From Catellatospora sp. IY07-71 (lineage in GTDB: Bacteria > Actinomycetota > Actinomycetes > Mycobacteriales > Micromonosporaceae), in contig NZ_AP023360.1 in NCBI RefSeq assembly GCF_018326265.1, positions 4,993,501-5,057,500 on the forward strand: DNA of 64,000 nucleotides. Reading direction: 5' to 3'. The notes beneath the pieces are model-generated. The model did no database searches and had not been told where the DNA came from. It saw only the letters and a program-made list of their open reading frames with translations. Every line of letters begins with the position of its first letter. The stretch's first letter is position 1. Positions 17,266 through 27,106 of this stretch are shown here, one piece after another. Made by a program: the position numbers and the translations under genes.

Positions 17266-17293
17266 ACGTGATCTTGGGGTGGTGAGGGGCGGG

Positions 17294-18043
17294 TCAGTCC
17301 AGGGGGGCGGGGGATTCGGCTCCGTTCAGCAGCAGCGTCGGTGCGCCGGTGCCGTCGGCGGGGACGGTCCAGATCGCGGGTTCGCCGTCGGCGGCGCGCA
17401 GGGTGTATGCGACGGTGTGGTCGTCGAGCCAGGCGGCCTGGTCGTCGACGTTGCGGGTCTCGGCGAGGTGGGTGACGGCGAGGGTGTCCAGGTCCATGGT
17501 GGACAGTCGCCAGCCGCGTTGCGGGTCGCCGTCGATGGCCTGCTTGAATGCGATGCGGGTGCCGTCGGGGGACAGCGACGGGCATTCGACGTTGTCGGTG
17601 ATGGTCTGCGCGGTCTTGGTGGTGAGGTCGCCGCGGACGAGGTGGCGTCGGCCTGCGGTGGCCATGGTGGCGTAGAAGGTGTTGTCGTCGGTGGTGAAGG
17701 TGACGCCCCAGAAGTTGACGTCGGCGTTGCGGTAGGGCTTGCCGTCGCGGGTGATGGTGAAGTCTTCCAGGGACATGGTCTGGGTGCCGGTGTGGGTGTC
17801 GAGGATGCCGGTGCGGGTGGAGAAGCCGCTGGTGCTGTAGGAGTCGCCGCCGACGAAGGTGGTCCAGGCGATCATGCGGCCGCTGGCGGAGACGCGGGCG
17901 CGGTTGGGCAGGCCGGGGATGGCGAAGGAGCGGGTGGGGCGCAGCTGCCGGTCGAGCACCACGAGCCGGTACGACCACGCCGAGTCGGGCTGGAGGCACA
18001 CACCCGTGCCGGCGGTGGCGTAGGCGCGGGCGTTCCACGTCAT
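17294..18043 (-). CDS. TolB-like beta-propeller protein, N-terminus possibly damaged
   Basis: A 249-residue protein with WD40-like/TolB propeller repeats: LSPDGTRIAFKQAI, RVSASGRMIAWTTF, DDHTVAYTLRAADGEPAIWTVP. Such proteins are normally exported. The only start, ATG at 18043, falls in LTMTWNARAYATAG. Reading the same frame upstream gives a further PWQRLCIERPLAGGAL-type stretch back to a stop at about 18115, with no ATG or GTG. The sequence before ARAYA looks like the end of a signal or anchor segment, so the native N-terminus may have been lost. No clear ribosome binding site was seen. Confidence 0.6.
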   Translation of the reverse strand: MTWNARAYATAGTGVCLQPDSAWSYRLVVLDRQLRPTRSFAIPGLPNRARVSASGRMIAWTTFVGGDSYSTSGFSTRTGILDTHTGTQTMSLEDFTITRDGKPYRNADVNFWGVTFTTDDNTFYATMATAGRRHLVRGDLTTKTAQTITDNVECPSLSPDGTRIAFKQAIDGDPQRGWRLSTMDLDTLAVTHLAETRNVDDQAAWLDDHTVAYTLRAADGEPAIWTVPADGTGAPTLLLNGAESPAPLD

Positions 18044-18161
18044 CGTCAGCGCACCACCGGCGAGCGGGCGCTCGATGCACAGACGCTGCCACGGAGAGTG
18101 ATCTGCGGTGGACGCTCATTTGACTCATTCGCCCGGTTCACCCATACGGGTCCTGAACGGG

Positions 18162-18202
18162 ACCGGCCCGGCCGCCGTCGGTGTGACGGCGGCCGAGCCG
18201 GT
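18162..18202 (-). terminator. Hairpin after the AraC-type gene
   Basis: ACCGGC-c-CGGCCGCCGTC pairs with GACGGCGGCCG-a-GCCGGT around a 5-base loop, 23 bases past the regulator's stop codon. Confidence 0.75.
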
Positions 18203-18225
18203 CCGGCCGAGCCGGGAGGTACTGG

Positions 18226-19095
18226 TCAGGCGGGTTCGATCGGCAGCCACAGCTCGCAGGTCGCGGTGCTGAAGTCGGCGGCGCGGTCGAGGATCGCGAC
18301 GATCGACGGGCCGGGCCGCAGCCGCCACGGGTTCGACGGGAACCACTCGGTGGCCGTCGCGGCCCAGGCCGTCTGCAGCGCCTGCGGGTGAGGCCCGCTG
18401 GTCCGGAACACCGCCCAGGTGCCCGCGGGCACCTCGATGGCGTCGAGGTCGCCGGGCGCGGCGGTGTCCGCGCCGACGGCCACCCCGTGCAGGTAGGTCA
18501 GCTCGGTACCCTCGGTGGCGTCGGGGTCGACGTCGTCGCTGACCTGGAGCAGGCCCGCCGGCTCGGTGTCGCTGAGCGACTTGAGCCGGGCGTGCTCCTC
18601 CATCGGCAGGCCGGCGATGTGCTGCTGGATGTGCGGGTTGACGCCGTGGTGGATCAGCGGGACCCGGGCGGCGTGCCCGACGAGGCGGAACGCGGGGCGG
18701 TCGACGATGCGGGTGTCCATGGGTATGGCTCCTTCGACGGTCAGGCGGAACCTGAGCTGCGGTTGGGTGCGAAGGGGGCCTCCGTCGCGGCGTACGTCGC
18801 CCGGGTTCGCGCCGTGCACGGCCCGGAACGCGCGCCCGAACGCCTCGGTCGAGCCGTACCCGTACCGGACGGCGATGCCGAGCAGGTCGTCGCCGCCGCG
18901 TACGACGTCGGCGGCGGCGATGGTCATGCGCCGCCGCCGCACGTACTCCGACAGCGGCATGCCCGCCAGCGACGAGAACATCCGGCGCAGGTGGTATTCG
19001 GTCGTGCCGAGGCTGCCGGCCAGCCCGCTCAGGTCGAGCTCCTCGTTGAGGTGCTGCTCGACGAGATCGACGAGCCGGTTGAGTGCCGAGATCAC
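18226..19095 (-). CDS. AraC-family regulator with GyrI-like effector domain
   Basis: A 289-residue regulator; GTG at 19095 was chosen because GGAGG lies four bases upstream. The N-terminal ~110 residues form the two-helix-turn-helix AraC DNA-binding domain (DLSGLAGSLGTTEYHLRRMFSSLAGMPLSEYVRRRRM; second HTH IAVRYGYGSTEAFGRAFRAVHGANP). From about residue 125 comes a GyrI-like/SOUL-type small-molecule domain (IVDRPAFRLVGHAARVPL ... PAGTWAVFRTSGPHPQAL ... CELWLPI). This order matches Rob-like multidrug-responsive activators. The target gene is not evident. Confidence 0.9.
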   Translation of the reverse strand: MISALNRLVDLVEQHLNEELDLSGLAGSLGTTEYHLRRMFSSLAGMPLSEYVRRRRMTIAAADVVRGGDDLLGIAVRYGYGSTEAFGRAFRAVHGANPGDVRRDGGPLRTQPQLRFRLTVEGAIPMDTRIVDRPAFRLVGHAARVPLIHHGVNPHIQQHIAGLPMEEHARLKSLSDTEPAGLLQVSDDVDPDATEGTELTYLHGVAVGADTAAPGDLDAIEVPAGTWAVFRTSGPHPQALQTAWAATATEWFPSNPWRLRPGPSIVAILDRAADFSTATCELWLPIEPA

Positions 19096-19200
19096 GAGGC
19101 CTCCTTTCGCCGTCCAGCCTGGCCGAGCGCACCCTGCCCGCGCCCGATCGTGGCGATCCGATCCGATCATCCGGCGCCGGGCCCGGACGCGGCGGGGCCG

Positions 19201-21300
19201 TCAGCGGCGCTGGTCGGCGCGCTCGTGCTCGGCCGCGAAGTGGGCCACGACGCCGTCGGCGACCTCGTGCGGGTCCAGGCCGAGCCGCTGCGCGGCGGCG
19301 CGTACCAGCAGGTCCACCTGATCCTGCCCGACCGCGTCGAGCAGGTACGGCGCGATGGTCCGGTAGGCGCGGACCCGGTCCTCCGGCCAGGCGGGGTTGA
19401 ACCGGCCGCCGAACGCCTTGGCCAGCGCGTGCCGGACGCCGAGCAGCGGCAGCGGGCGCTCGGCGGCGAGCAGGTCGCGCAGCGCCCGGTCCGGTCCGCG
19501 GGCGGCGAGTAGGTCGGCGATGTCCTTGTGCCCGGCCGGGCGGGTGCCGGTGACCGGCCCGTGCGGCCAGGTCACGGCCAGCGGGTAGGCGCGTTCCAGG
19601 GCCCTGGTCCCGGCCCGGTCGGCGTCGAACGACAGGACCAGGGACGTGTGCGGGCCCGCCGTCCGGGCGAGCAGGTCGAACTGCGCCCGGGTGAACGCGG
19701 TCCCGCACGAGGCCACCGCGACCGTCCGCGCCCCGCCCGGCGCCTGATGGATCAGCTGGGCGGCGATCGCGTCGGTCGGCCCCTCGACGACCAGGAACCG
19801 GTCGGGCACTCCGGGGCCGGCCGCCTGCACCGTCAGGCCGTAGAGCAGCTCGCTCTTGTGGAAGGCGGGGGTGTCGGCGGTGTTGCGGAACTTCGCGGGG
19901 CTGCGCCCGGACAGGTCCCGCCCGGTGAACCCGGCGATCTGCCCGCCGGGCGTGTGCACGGGGAACATCAGCCGGTCGCGGAACACGTCGTACAGGCCAC
20001 CTCCGTGCAGCCGGCTGACCGCGACCAGTCCGGCGTCCAGCAGCACCTGCTCGGCGAACCCGCGTTCGCGCAGGTGCCGCAGCAGCGCGTCCTCGGCAGC
20101 GGGCGCGACGCCCAGCTGCCAGTCGCCGCCCGCCTCGGCCGCCGAGGCGATGCCGTGCGAGCGCAGGTAGGCGGCCGCGGCGCGATTGCGCGGCAGGTGC
20201 GTGGCGTAGAACTCCGCCGCGGCGGCATTGGCGGCGTACAGGGCCGCCAGGTCAGCCGCCGGGCGCGGCGCAACGGGTCCCCGGTCCGGCCGGGCGGTTG
20301 CGGACGGGGCGTCGCTGCGACGCGCCGCCGGGGCGGACGTCCCGGGCGCGCTGCTCCGGCGCAAGGCCTGCGCCGAGGGCGTGGACGGGGTGGGCGGATG
20401 GCGCGCCGGGGCGGCGGGCGCCGACGTGCTGCCGGGCCGGCGCGGTGCGGGGACGGCGGCCGTGCCGTGGCGCGCTGCCGGGCCCGGCGGCGCCGTCGCG
20501 GTGCCCTCGTGGCGTGGCGCGGGCGGAGGTGTCCCGGGCCGGTCCAGCGCACGCCGGTCCAGTGCGCGCCGCAGCCGGGCGGTGAGTGCCCCGGCGGCGC
20601 GCAGCGCCCGCTCGGTCGTCTCGACGACGGCCCGGTCGGTGGGCGCCTGGCCCAGCGCGGCGGTCCAGCCGCCCGCCGGGATGTGCGGCGGCCGCAGGCC
20701 GAACCTGCGGGCGACGACCCGCGCCGCCCCGGCGGCCTGCAGCTCGCGGGCTGGGCCCGGAGGCAGCAGCCGTCGGGCGAGGTGGTGGACCAGGTGCCCG
20801 GCTGACGCGGACAGCGGCTGCTCGGCGGCGAGGTCGAGATGATCGCCCTCGGCGTGCACCGCGGCGTCGAGGCCCTGTCCCAGCCGCACGCTCAGCCCGG
20901 CCGCGTCGGCCAGCGCCGCCAGCGCGGACACCACCGGCACCAGGTCGGGCACCGGCTCGCGCGGTGTGGGCACGGCGTCGGTCTGGGCGACGTCGAACGC
21001 GGTGACCGCATCGGAGCCCTCACCGCTCTCGCGCGCCTGCAGCAGCGTGATGCCGCGCTCGCCGCGGCGCACGTGGGCGCCCCGCGCCCGCCACTGGTCG
21101 TAGGTGCCCAGCTCGGTCGCGTCCGGACGCTGCCGCGCGATCAGCAGCACGTCGTGCACGCCGCGGCCCGGGTGCCGGGCGGCCACGTCGAGCAGCCGTG
21201 CCCAGGCCTGCGCGCCGGTCAGGTCGGCGATCGCCAGCCGCAGCGTGAGCAGGGCCGTGTGGCGCATGGCGCGGCTCGCCGGATGAGCCCGTACGGTCAT
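19201..21300 (-). CDS. DnaG-type primase core fused to an ArdC-like N-terminal domain
   Basis: A 699-residue protein, ATG at 21300 with AGGTGA at good spacing. Residues about 28-90 (AWARLLDVAARHPGRGVHDVLLIARQRP ... YDQWRARGAHVRRGERGI) resemble the ArdC-like ssDNA-binding domain of plasmid and phage primases. A Pro/Ala/Arg-rich linker covers about 250-345. Residues 350-490 match the DnaG catalytic N-domain (AAAYLRSHGI..., DRLMFPVHTPGGQIAGFTGRDL). A Toprim domain follows with EGPTDAIA (about 506) and SFDADRAG (about 557). The CHC2 zinc finger of chromosomal DnaG is absent. It is likely an accessory primase from a mobile or conjugative lineage. Confidence 0.85.
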   Translation of the reverse strand: MTVRAHPASRAMRHTALLTLRLAIADLTGAQAWARLLDVAARHPGRGVHDVLLIARQRPDATELGTYDQWRARGAHVRRGERGITLLQARESGEGSDAVTAFDVAQTDAVPTPREPVPDLVPVVSALAALADAAGLSVRLGQGLDAAVHAEGDHLDLAAEQPLSASAGHLVHHLARRLLPPGPARELQAAGAARVVARRFGLRPPHIPAGGWTAALGQAPTDRAVVETTERALRAAGALTARLRRALDRRALDRPGTPPPAPRHEGTATAPPGPAARHGTAAVPAPRRPGSTSAPAAPARHPPTPSTPSAQALRRSSAPGTSAPAARRSDAPSATARPDRGPVAPRPAADLAALYAANAAAAEFYATHLPRNRAAAAYLRSHGIASAAEAGGDWQLGVAPAAEDALLRHLRERGFAEQVLLDAGLVAVSRLHGGGLYDVFRDRLMFPVHTPGGQIAGFTGRDLSGRSPAKFRNTADTPAFHKSELLYGLTVQAAGPGVPDRFLVVEGPTDAIAAQLIHQAPGGARTVAVASCGTAFTRAQFDLLARTAGPHTSLVLSFDADRAGTRALERAYPLAVTWPHGPVTGTRPAGHKDIADLLAARGPDRALRDLLAAERPLPLLGVRHALAKAFGGRFNPAWPEDRVRAYRTIAPYLLDAVGQDQVDLLVRAAAQRLGLDPHEVADGVVAHFAAEHERADQRR

Positions 21301-21552
21301 GATCACCTGCCTGCCGATACCTGCGGTGCGCGGACGCCGACATTCCGTCACCCATCATCGGGCGTCCCTATGACATCGACGCGAATCACGACGTGAGCGC
21401 CTCAGGGATCACCCCGGCCGCACGGCTCAGGTCGGCTGCGGGAGAACGCCGGAGGTGCGGGCGGCCGCGCCGTCCGTAGCGTCGAGAACGTGCTCGACAG
21501 TCGTACGGGCGACCCGGTTTGCTCCGCCGCCCCCGCTGATGCTAAATCTGCG

Positions 21553-21579
21553 TTGGCACTCAGACACGACGAGTGACAA
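21553..21579. promoter_or_regulatory. CIRCE operator (HrcA site) upstream of htpG
   Basis: TTGGCACTC, nine bases, GAGTGACAA matches the CIRCE consensus TTAGCACTC-N9-GAGTGCTAA at most positions. It sits 20 bases upstream of the htpG start, so HrcA repression and heat-shock induction of htpG are expected. Confidence 0.85.
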
Positions 21580-21598
21580 CGCAGAAGGAGGATGCCGG

Positions 21599-23467
21599 GT
21601 GAGCCAGACCGAGACGTTCGAGTTCCAGGCGGAGGCGCAGCAGCTGCTCCAGCTGATGATCCACTCCATCTATTCGAACAAGGACGTGTTCCTGCGCGAG
21701 CTGGTGTCCAACGCCTCCGACGCCCTGGACAAGCTGCGCCTGGAATCGCTCATCGACAAGGAGCTGGACGCCGACACCGGCGACCTGCACATCGAACTGA
21801 TCGCCGACCGCGAGCAGCGCACCCTGACCATCCGCGACAACGGCATCGGGATGACCCGCGACCAGGTCGTCGAGCTGATCGGCACGATCGCCCGGTCCGG
21901 CACCGCCGAGTTCGTCAGCCGGTGGCAGCAGGCCAAGCACGACGGCACCGCCGAGCTGATCGGCCGGTTCGGCATCGGCTTCTACTCCAGCTTCATGGTC
22001 GCCGACCGGGTGGTCCTGGTGACCCGCCGTGCGGGCGAAACCGAGGGGACCCGCTGGGAGTCGGCCGGCGCCGACACGTACGAGATCTCCACCGTGGCCG
22101 ACGCCGCCCCCGGCACGGCCGTGACCCTGCACCTCAAGCCGGCCGACGAGGACAACCACCTCTTCGACTACACCGACCCGGCGGTGCTGCGGCGCATCGT
22201 CAAGCGCTACTCCGACTTCATCGCCTGGCCGATCCGGACGCCCGCCGCTGAGGAGGGGGCTGCGGCCGAGACCCTCAACTCGATGAAGGCGCTGTGGTCG
22301 CGGCCCGCCGCCGAGATCAAGCCCGAGGAGTACACGGAGTTCTACCGGCACGTCAGCCACGACTGGACCGACCCGCTGGAGACGATCCACCTGCGCACCG
22401 AGGGCACGCTGTCCTTCGACGCGCTGCTGTTCCTGCCCGCGCACGCCCCGTACGACCTGTTCTCGCGCGGCGCCCGGCGCGGCGTCCAGCTCTACATCAA
22501 GCGCGTGTTCATCATGGACGACTGCGAGGCGCTGCTGCCGGAGTACCTGCGCTTCGTCAAGGGCGTCGTCGACTCCGCCGACCTGTCGCTCAACGTGTCC
22601 CGCGAGATCCTGCAGCAGGACCGGCAGATCCAGACCATCCGCCGCCGCCTGGTCAAGAAGGTGCTCGGCACGCTCAAGGACATGCTGGCCAAGGACCCCG
22701 ACAAGTACGCCGGCTTCTGGCGCGAGTTCGGCCAGGCCGTCAAGGAGGGCCTGCTCAACGACCAGGACAACCAGGCCGCGATCCTCGACGTCGTCCAGTT
22801 CGCCTCCACCCACGACCCGGCCAGGCCGACCACCCTGCGCGAGTACGCCGAGCGCATGAAGGACGGTCAGACCGAGATCTTCTACCTGGTCGGCGAGCAG
22901 CGGGCCACCCTGGAGAACTCGCCCCACCTGGAGGCGTTCACGGCCAACGGCGTCGAGGTGCTGCTGCTGCACGACCCCGTCGACGCGATGTGGGTCGACA
23001 TGGTCACCGAGTACGACGGCAAGCCGTTCAGCTCCGCCAGCCGCGGCGAGGTCGACCTCAAGACCGAGACGGCCGACGCCCCCGACGCGGCGGAGTACAC
23101 CGGCCTGCTGGGCTGGCTGAGCACCCGGCTGACCGAGAAGGTCAAGGAGGTGCGGCTCAGCACCCGGCTCACCACCTCGGCGGCCTGCCTGGTCACCGAC
23201 GCGTTCGACGCCTCGCCGTCGCTGGAGCGGCTCTACCGGGCCATGGGCCAGGATCTGCCCAAGGTCAAGCGCATCCTGGAACTGAACCCGCAGCACCCGC
23301 TGGTCGAGAAGCTGCGCGCCGCCCACGCCGAGCGCGGCGACGACGACACGCTGGGCGAGACCGCCGAGTTCCTGTACGCGATGGCGGTGCTCGCCGAAGG
23401 CGGCGAGCTGGACGACCCGGCCGGGTTCACCCGGCGGCTGGCCGACCGGCTCTCCCGCACGATCTGA
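21599..23467 (+). CDS. htpG: HSP90-family chaperone HtpG
   Basis: A 622-residue ATP-dependent cytosolic chaperone. The GTG start at 21599 (protein [19 protein letters not shown]) is preceded by GAAGGAGG. The GHKL ATPase motifs are clear: [42 protein letters not shown] and [17 protein letters not shown]. The middle domain follows with [21 protein letters not shown] and [11 protein letters not shown], then the C-terminal dimerisation domain. Length is normal for bacterial HtpG. It is transcribed divergently from the primase gene and is very probably under HrcA control through the CIRCE element upstream. Confidence 0.97.
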
Positions 23468-23546
23468 CCGCCCGGCCGCGGGTGGGCACGCCCCGCCCGC
23501 GGCCCCGCCGCCGCGAACACGATCGGCTGCTGCCGGGAGGCTCGCG

Positions 23547-23750
23547 GTCCAACTGACATCGGCGCTCAAGCACGCGGCCGCGCAGGTCGCGCAGCGCTAC
23601 GACGGGCAGCACGAGGACGAGGTCATGGGGTGGCTGCTCCAGGAGACACGGGACGCGCTCCACCCGGACGTCGCCGAGGGCTTCGAGCCGGACGAGGAGC
23701 GCCTGCGCCTGGTCGCCCGTGCCGTCATCGACGGCGAGCCGATCACATAG
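23547..23750 (+). CDS. Small acidic hypothetical protein without a canonical start codon
   Basis: The frame encodes about 65 residues: LTSALKHAAAQVAQRYDGQHEDEVMGWLLQETRDALHPDVAEGFEPDEERLRLVARAVIDGEPIT, in overlapping helical segments and strongly acidic, with natural codon bias. CGGGAGG at 23534-23540 is ideally spaced for a start at 23547, but that codon is GTC; CTG at 23553 is the nearest plausible near-cognate start. The first in-frame ATG (23626) would remove the first third. It follows htpG by 80 bases. Function unknown. Confidence 0.5.
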   Translation, partial: VQLTSALKHAAAQVAQRYDGQHEDEVMGWLLQETRDALHPDVAEGFEPDEERLRLVARAVIDGEPIT

Positions 23751-23868
23751 GACAGTGCCCCAAGTGTGATCAATTACGCTCCCGCAGCCGGTTAGCGCCC
23801 GCGCCCGGCCCGGGTATCGCCTGCCTGCGCCCACTGTGAGCAGGGCCGGCACTCCCGAGGAGGACGTC

Positions 23869-25323
<1,455 letters not shown>

Positions 25324-25344
25324 CGGGCCTGACGACCACCTGCG

Positions 25345-25401
25345 CAGTTTCGGGGAGAGTGCAGACGGAACCCACTCATTCCTGCACTTTCCCCGAAACT
25401 G
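25345..25401. repeat. Dispersed palindrome, copy B
   Basis: CAGTTTCGGGGAGAGTGCAG (25345-25364) and its reverse complement with one mismatch (25382-25401) enclose 17 bases. It lies just after the trehalose synthase gene and could also end its transcript. Confidence 0.75.
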
Positions 25402-25468
25402 TGTAACGGTCGAGAGCCCAAGCAGCTCAGGGCCGTCCCGGCTATCTGAACTGCTGGAACGTTGGCGT

Positions 25469-25502
25469 GTGCGGGTCGGTCGGTCGTCGGGCCGACCCGC
25501 AC
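25469..25502 (+). terminator. Candidate hairpin between otsA and the membrane-protein gene
   Basis: GTGCGGGTCGG pairs with CCGACCCGCAC (11 bp, perfect) around a 12-base loop. Just downstream, TTGACA at 25551 and ACAGAT at 25575 form a possible promoter for the next gene. Confidence 0.5.
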
Positions 25503-25585
25503 GAGCTCAAGGCGGTGCTCCGCGAGGCTCACCCAGGGGACGGAAATGGCTTGACAGGTGAGAATCCAATGGAGACAGATGTGTC

Positions 25586-26788
25586 ATGCCCTTGGTGAAG
25601 CCGTCGACATGGTTCTCGAGAACGCGTCGCGCCTGGAACCTTCGTTACACCAAGCAGGTTCTGCGTCTCGCGCGAGCCGCGCATGAGCAGTGGTCCGATG
25701 ATCTTGCCGGATCGGCGACGCTGGACGAGCAGGCCGTCGCGCGGCTCAAGCCCATCCTGCGCACACATGAGGTGCAGCGCGCCGCATTCCACCGGTGGCC
25801 CGGCTGGTGGTGCTATCTCGCGCTCCGTGTGGTGACCGCGCTCGTCGCCGTGTCTGTTCCGGTCTGGGGCCTGGTGCGGTCGGGTCCCGAACCGCTGTGG
25901 GCAGCACTCGTCTGCTATCTCTGCGTGGGCGGCACGGTGGCCCTAGGCTACGGGATACACCAGCACCGGGTCCGGGCGTGGCAGCTCGCGGCGGCGGTGT
26001 CGGCCGGTTCGCTCGGGATGGCCACGACCTGGGCCGTCGGGTCACCTGCCGACCGCGCGGCGCTGTGGCGTGCGTTCGGCGCCGGCGTCCTGGCGGCCGG
26101 CGCGCTTCTTGTGCTGACCATGGCACGGCTTACCCTGCTGCTCGCGGTGCTGACGCGGGTGATGCGCCCACGGGCGGTGCGCCGTGCCGGATGGCTGCTG
26201 CCGTCCCAGTACGCCGCGGTGCTGCTGCTCAACGTCCTGCTGACGTCGGAGGAGGCGCGGCCCGCGAACCGCGTACCCCGCTTCCGGGTCAACTTCCTCC
26301 GCTGGCTGGCGGGGACGACCGACTACATCCGCTGGGAGGTCACCAGCTTCGCGGGCAGCCTCGAGCTGGCCGCCCACCTCACCCGTGACGCCACCGAGCG
26401 GGCTGCGATGCTGACCGCTTATCTGCGTACACATCAGACACGCCTGATGCACGACGACAGCCTTTCCGTGTACGACGTGGTGATCGGGGAACTGGCCACA
26501 GCGGTCACCGCGCTGGCGGCGGGCGACTGGAGTCCGCTGGAGGCCGCCGAGGCCACCGTCGACGAGCCATCGCGGTTCCGTCGGCTCGCCCGGCACGTGC
26601 GGCCTGCGGCGGTGCTCACCGCGACCGCCATCGGGCTGCCCTATCTGCCTGGCGTTCCGGACGGCGGCACCGCGCTGGTCGGAATCCAGCTCGGCCTCGT
26701 GGCGGCGGCCGCGCTGAGCCTGATGCCGCCGCTGGAGCAGGCGCACCGCGACCAGATCACGAACGCGTTCAGCTCGGCGGCGAAGTAG
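25586..26788 (+). CDS. Multi-pass membrane protein of unknown function
   Basis: A 400-residue protein from ATG at 25586. After a basic N-terminus of about 70 residues come four membrane segments (CYLALRVVTALVAVSVPVWG; WAALVCYLCVGGTVALGYGI; LAAAVSAGSLGMATTWAVG; GAGVLAAGALLVLTMARLTLLLAVL). A cytoplasmic-looking region of about 150 residues follows, and two more segments near the end (VLTATAIGLPYLPG; LVGIQLGLVAAAALSLMPPL). I recognise no family. TTGACA-N18-ACAGAT would start transcription at or very near the ATG, so the mRNA may be leaderless. It converges on the STAS gene with only nine bases between the stops. Confidence 0.75.
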   Translation: MPLVKPSTWFSRTRRAWNLRYTKQVLRLARAAHEQWSDDLAGSATLDEQAVARLKPILRTHEVQRAAFHRWPGWWCYLALRVVTALVAVSVPVWGLVRSGPEPLWAALVCYLCVGGTVALGYGIHQHRVRAWQLAAAVSAGSLGMATTWAVGSPADRAALWRAFGAGVLAAGALLVLTMARLTLLLAVLTRVMRPRAVRRAGWLLPSQYAAVLLLNVLLTSEEARPANRVPRFRVNFLRWLAGTTDYIRWEVTSFAGSLELAAHLTRDATERAAMLTAYLRTHQTRLMHDDSLSVYDVVIGELATAVTALAAGDWSPLEAAEATVDEPSRFRRLARHVRPAAVLTATAIGLPYLPGVPDGGTALVGIQLGLVAAAALSLMPPLEQAHRDQITNAFSSAAK

Positions 26789-26797
26789 CCGGCCAGG

Positions 26798-27106
26798 TCA
26801 GGATCCGCCATTCGGCGGCGGCGCGTGCACGGTGATGAGGTCGGTCAGGCCGGAGACGCGCAGCACGGGATGGATCAGCCGGTTGGCGACGAGCTCGATG
26901 CGGTCGGCGTGGGCGAACAGGACCGCCAGCCCGGCGCTGTCCAGGTACTCCACTGCGGAGAAGTCGAGCAGCAGCCGCCCGGGCGCGCCGTCGATGGCGT
27001 CGGCGAGGCAGGCGGTGTTGCTCATGTCGATCTCACCGCGGACCAGCAGGGCGGTCGTGCCGTCAGCCTGCCGGGCCGAGCTGATGTGCAGCGGTGTCGT
27101 GGTCAT
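26798..27106 (-). CDS. STAS-domain anti-anti-sigma factor
   Basis: A 102-residue SpoIIAA-like protein. LLVRGEIDMSNTACLADAI and LLLDFSAVEYLDSAGLAVLFAHA carry the STAS fold and the phosphorylatable Ser of the YLDSAGL motif. The ATG at 27106 overlaps the stop of the upstream kinase/phosphatase gene by four bases (ATGA), so the two are coupled. In partner-switching systems a PP2C phosphatase dephosphorylates this serine and a HATPase kinase rephosphorylates it. Both domains occur in the preceding gene, which makes that protein the obvious partner. Confidence 0.92.
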   Translation of the reverse strand: MTTTPLHISSARQADGTTALLVRGEIDMSNTACLADAIDGAPGRLLLDFSAVEYLDSAGLAVLFAHADRIELVANRLIHPVLRVSGLTDLITVHAPPPNGGS

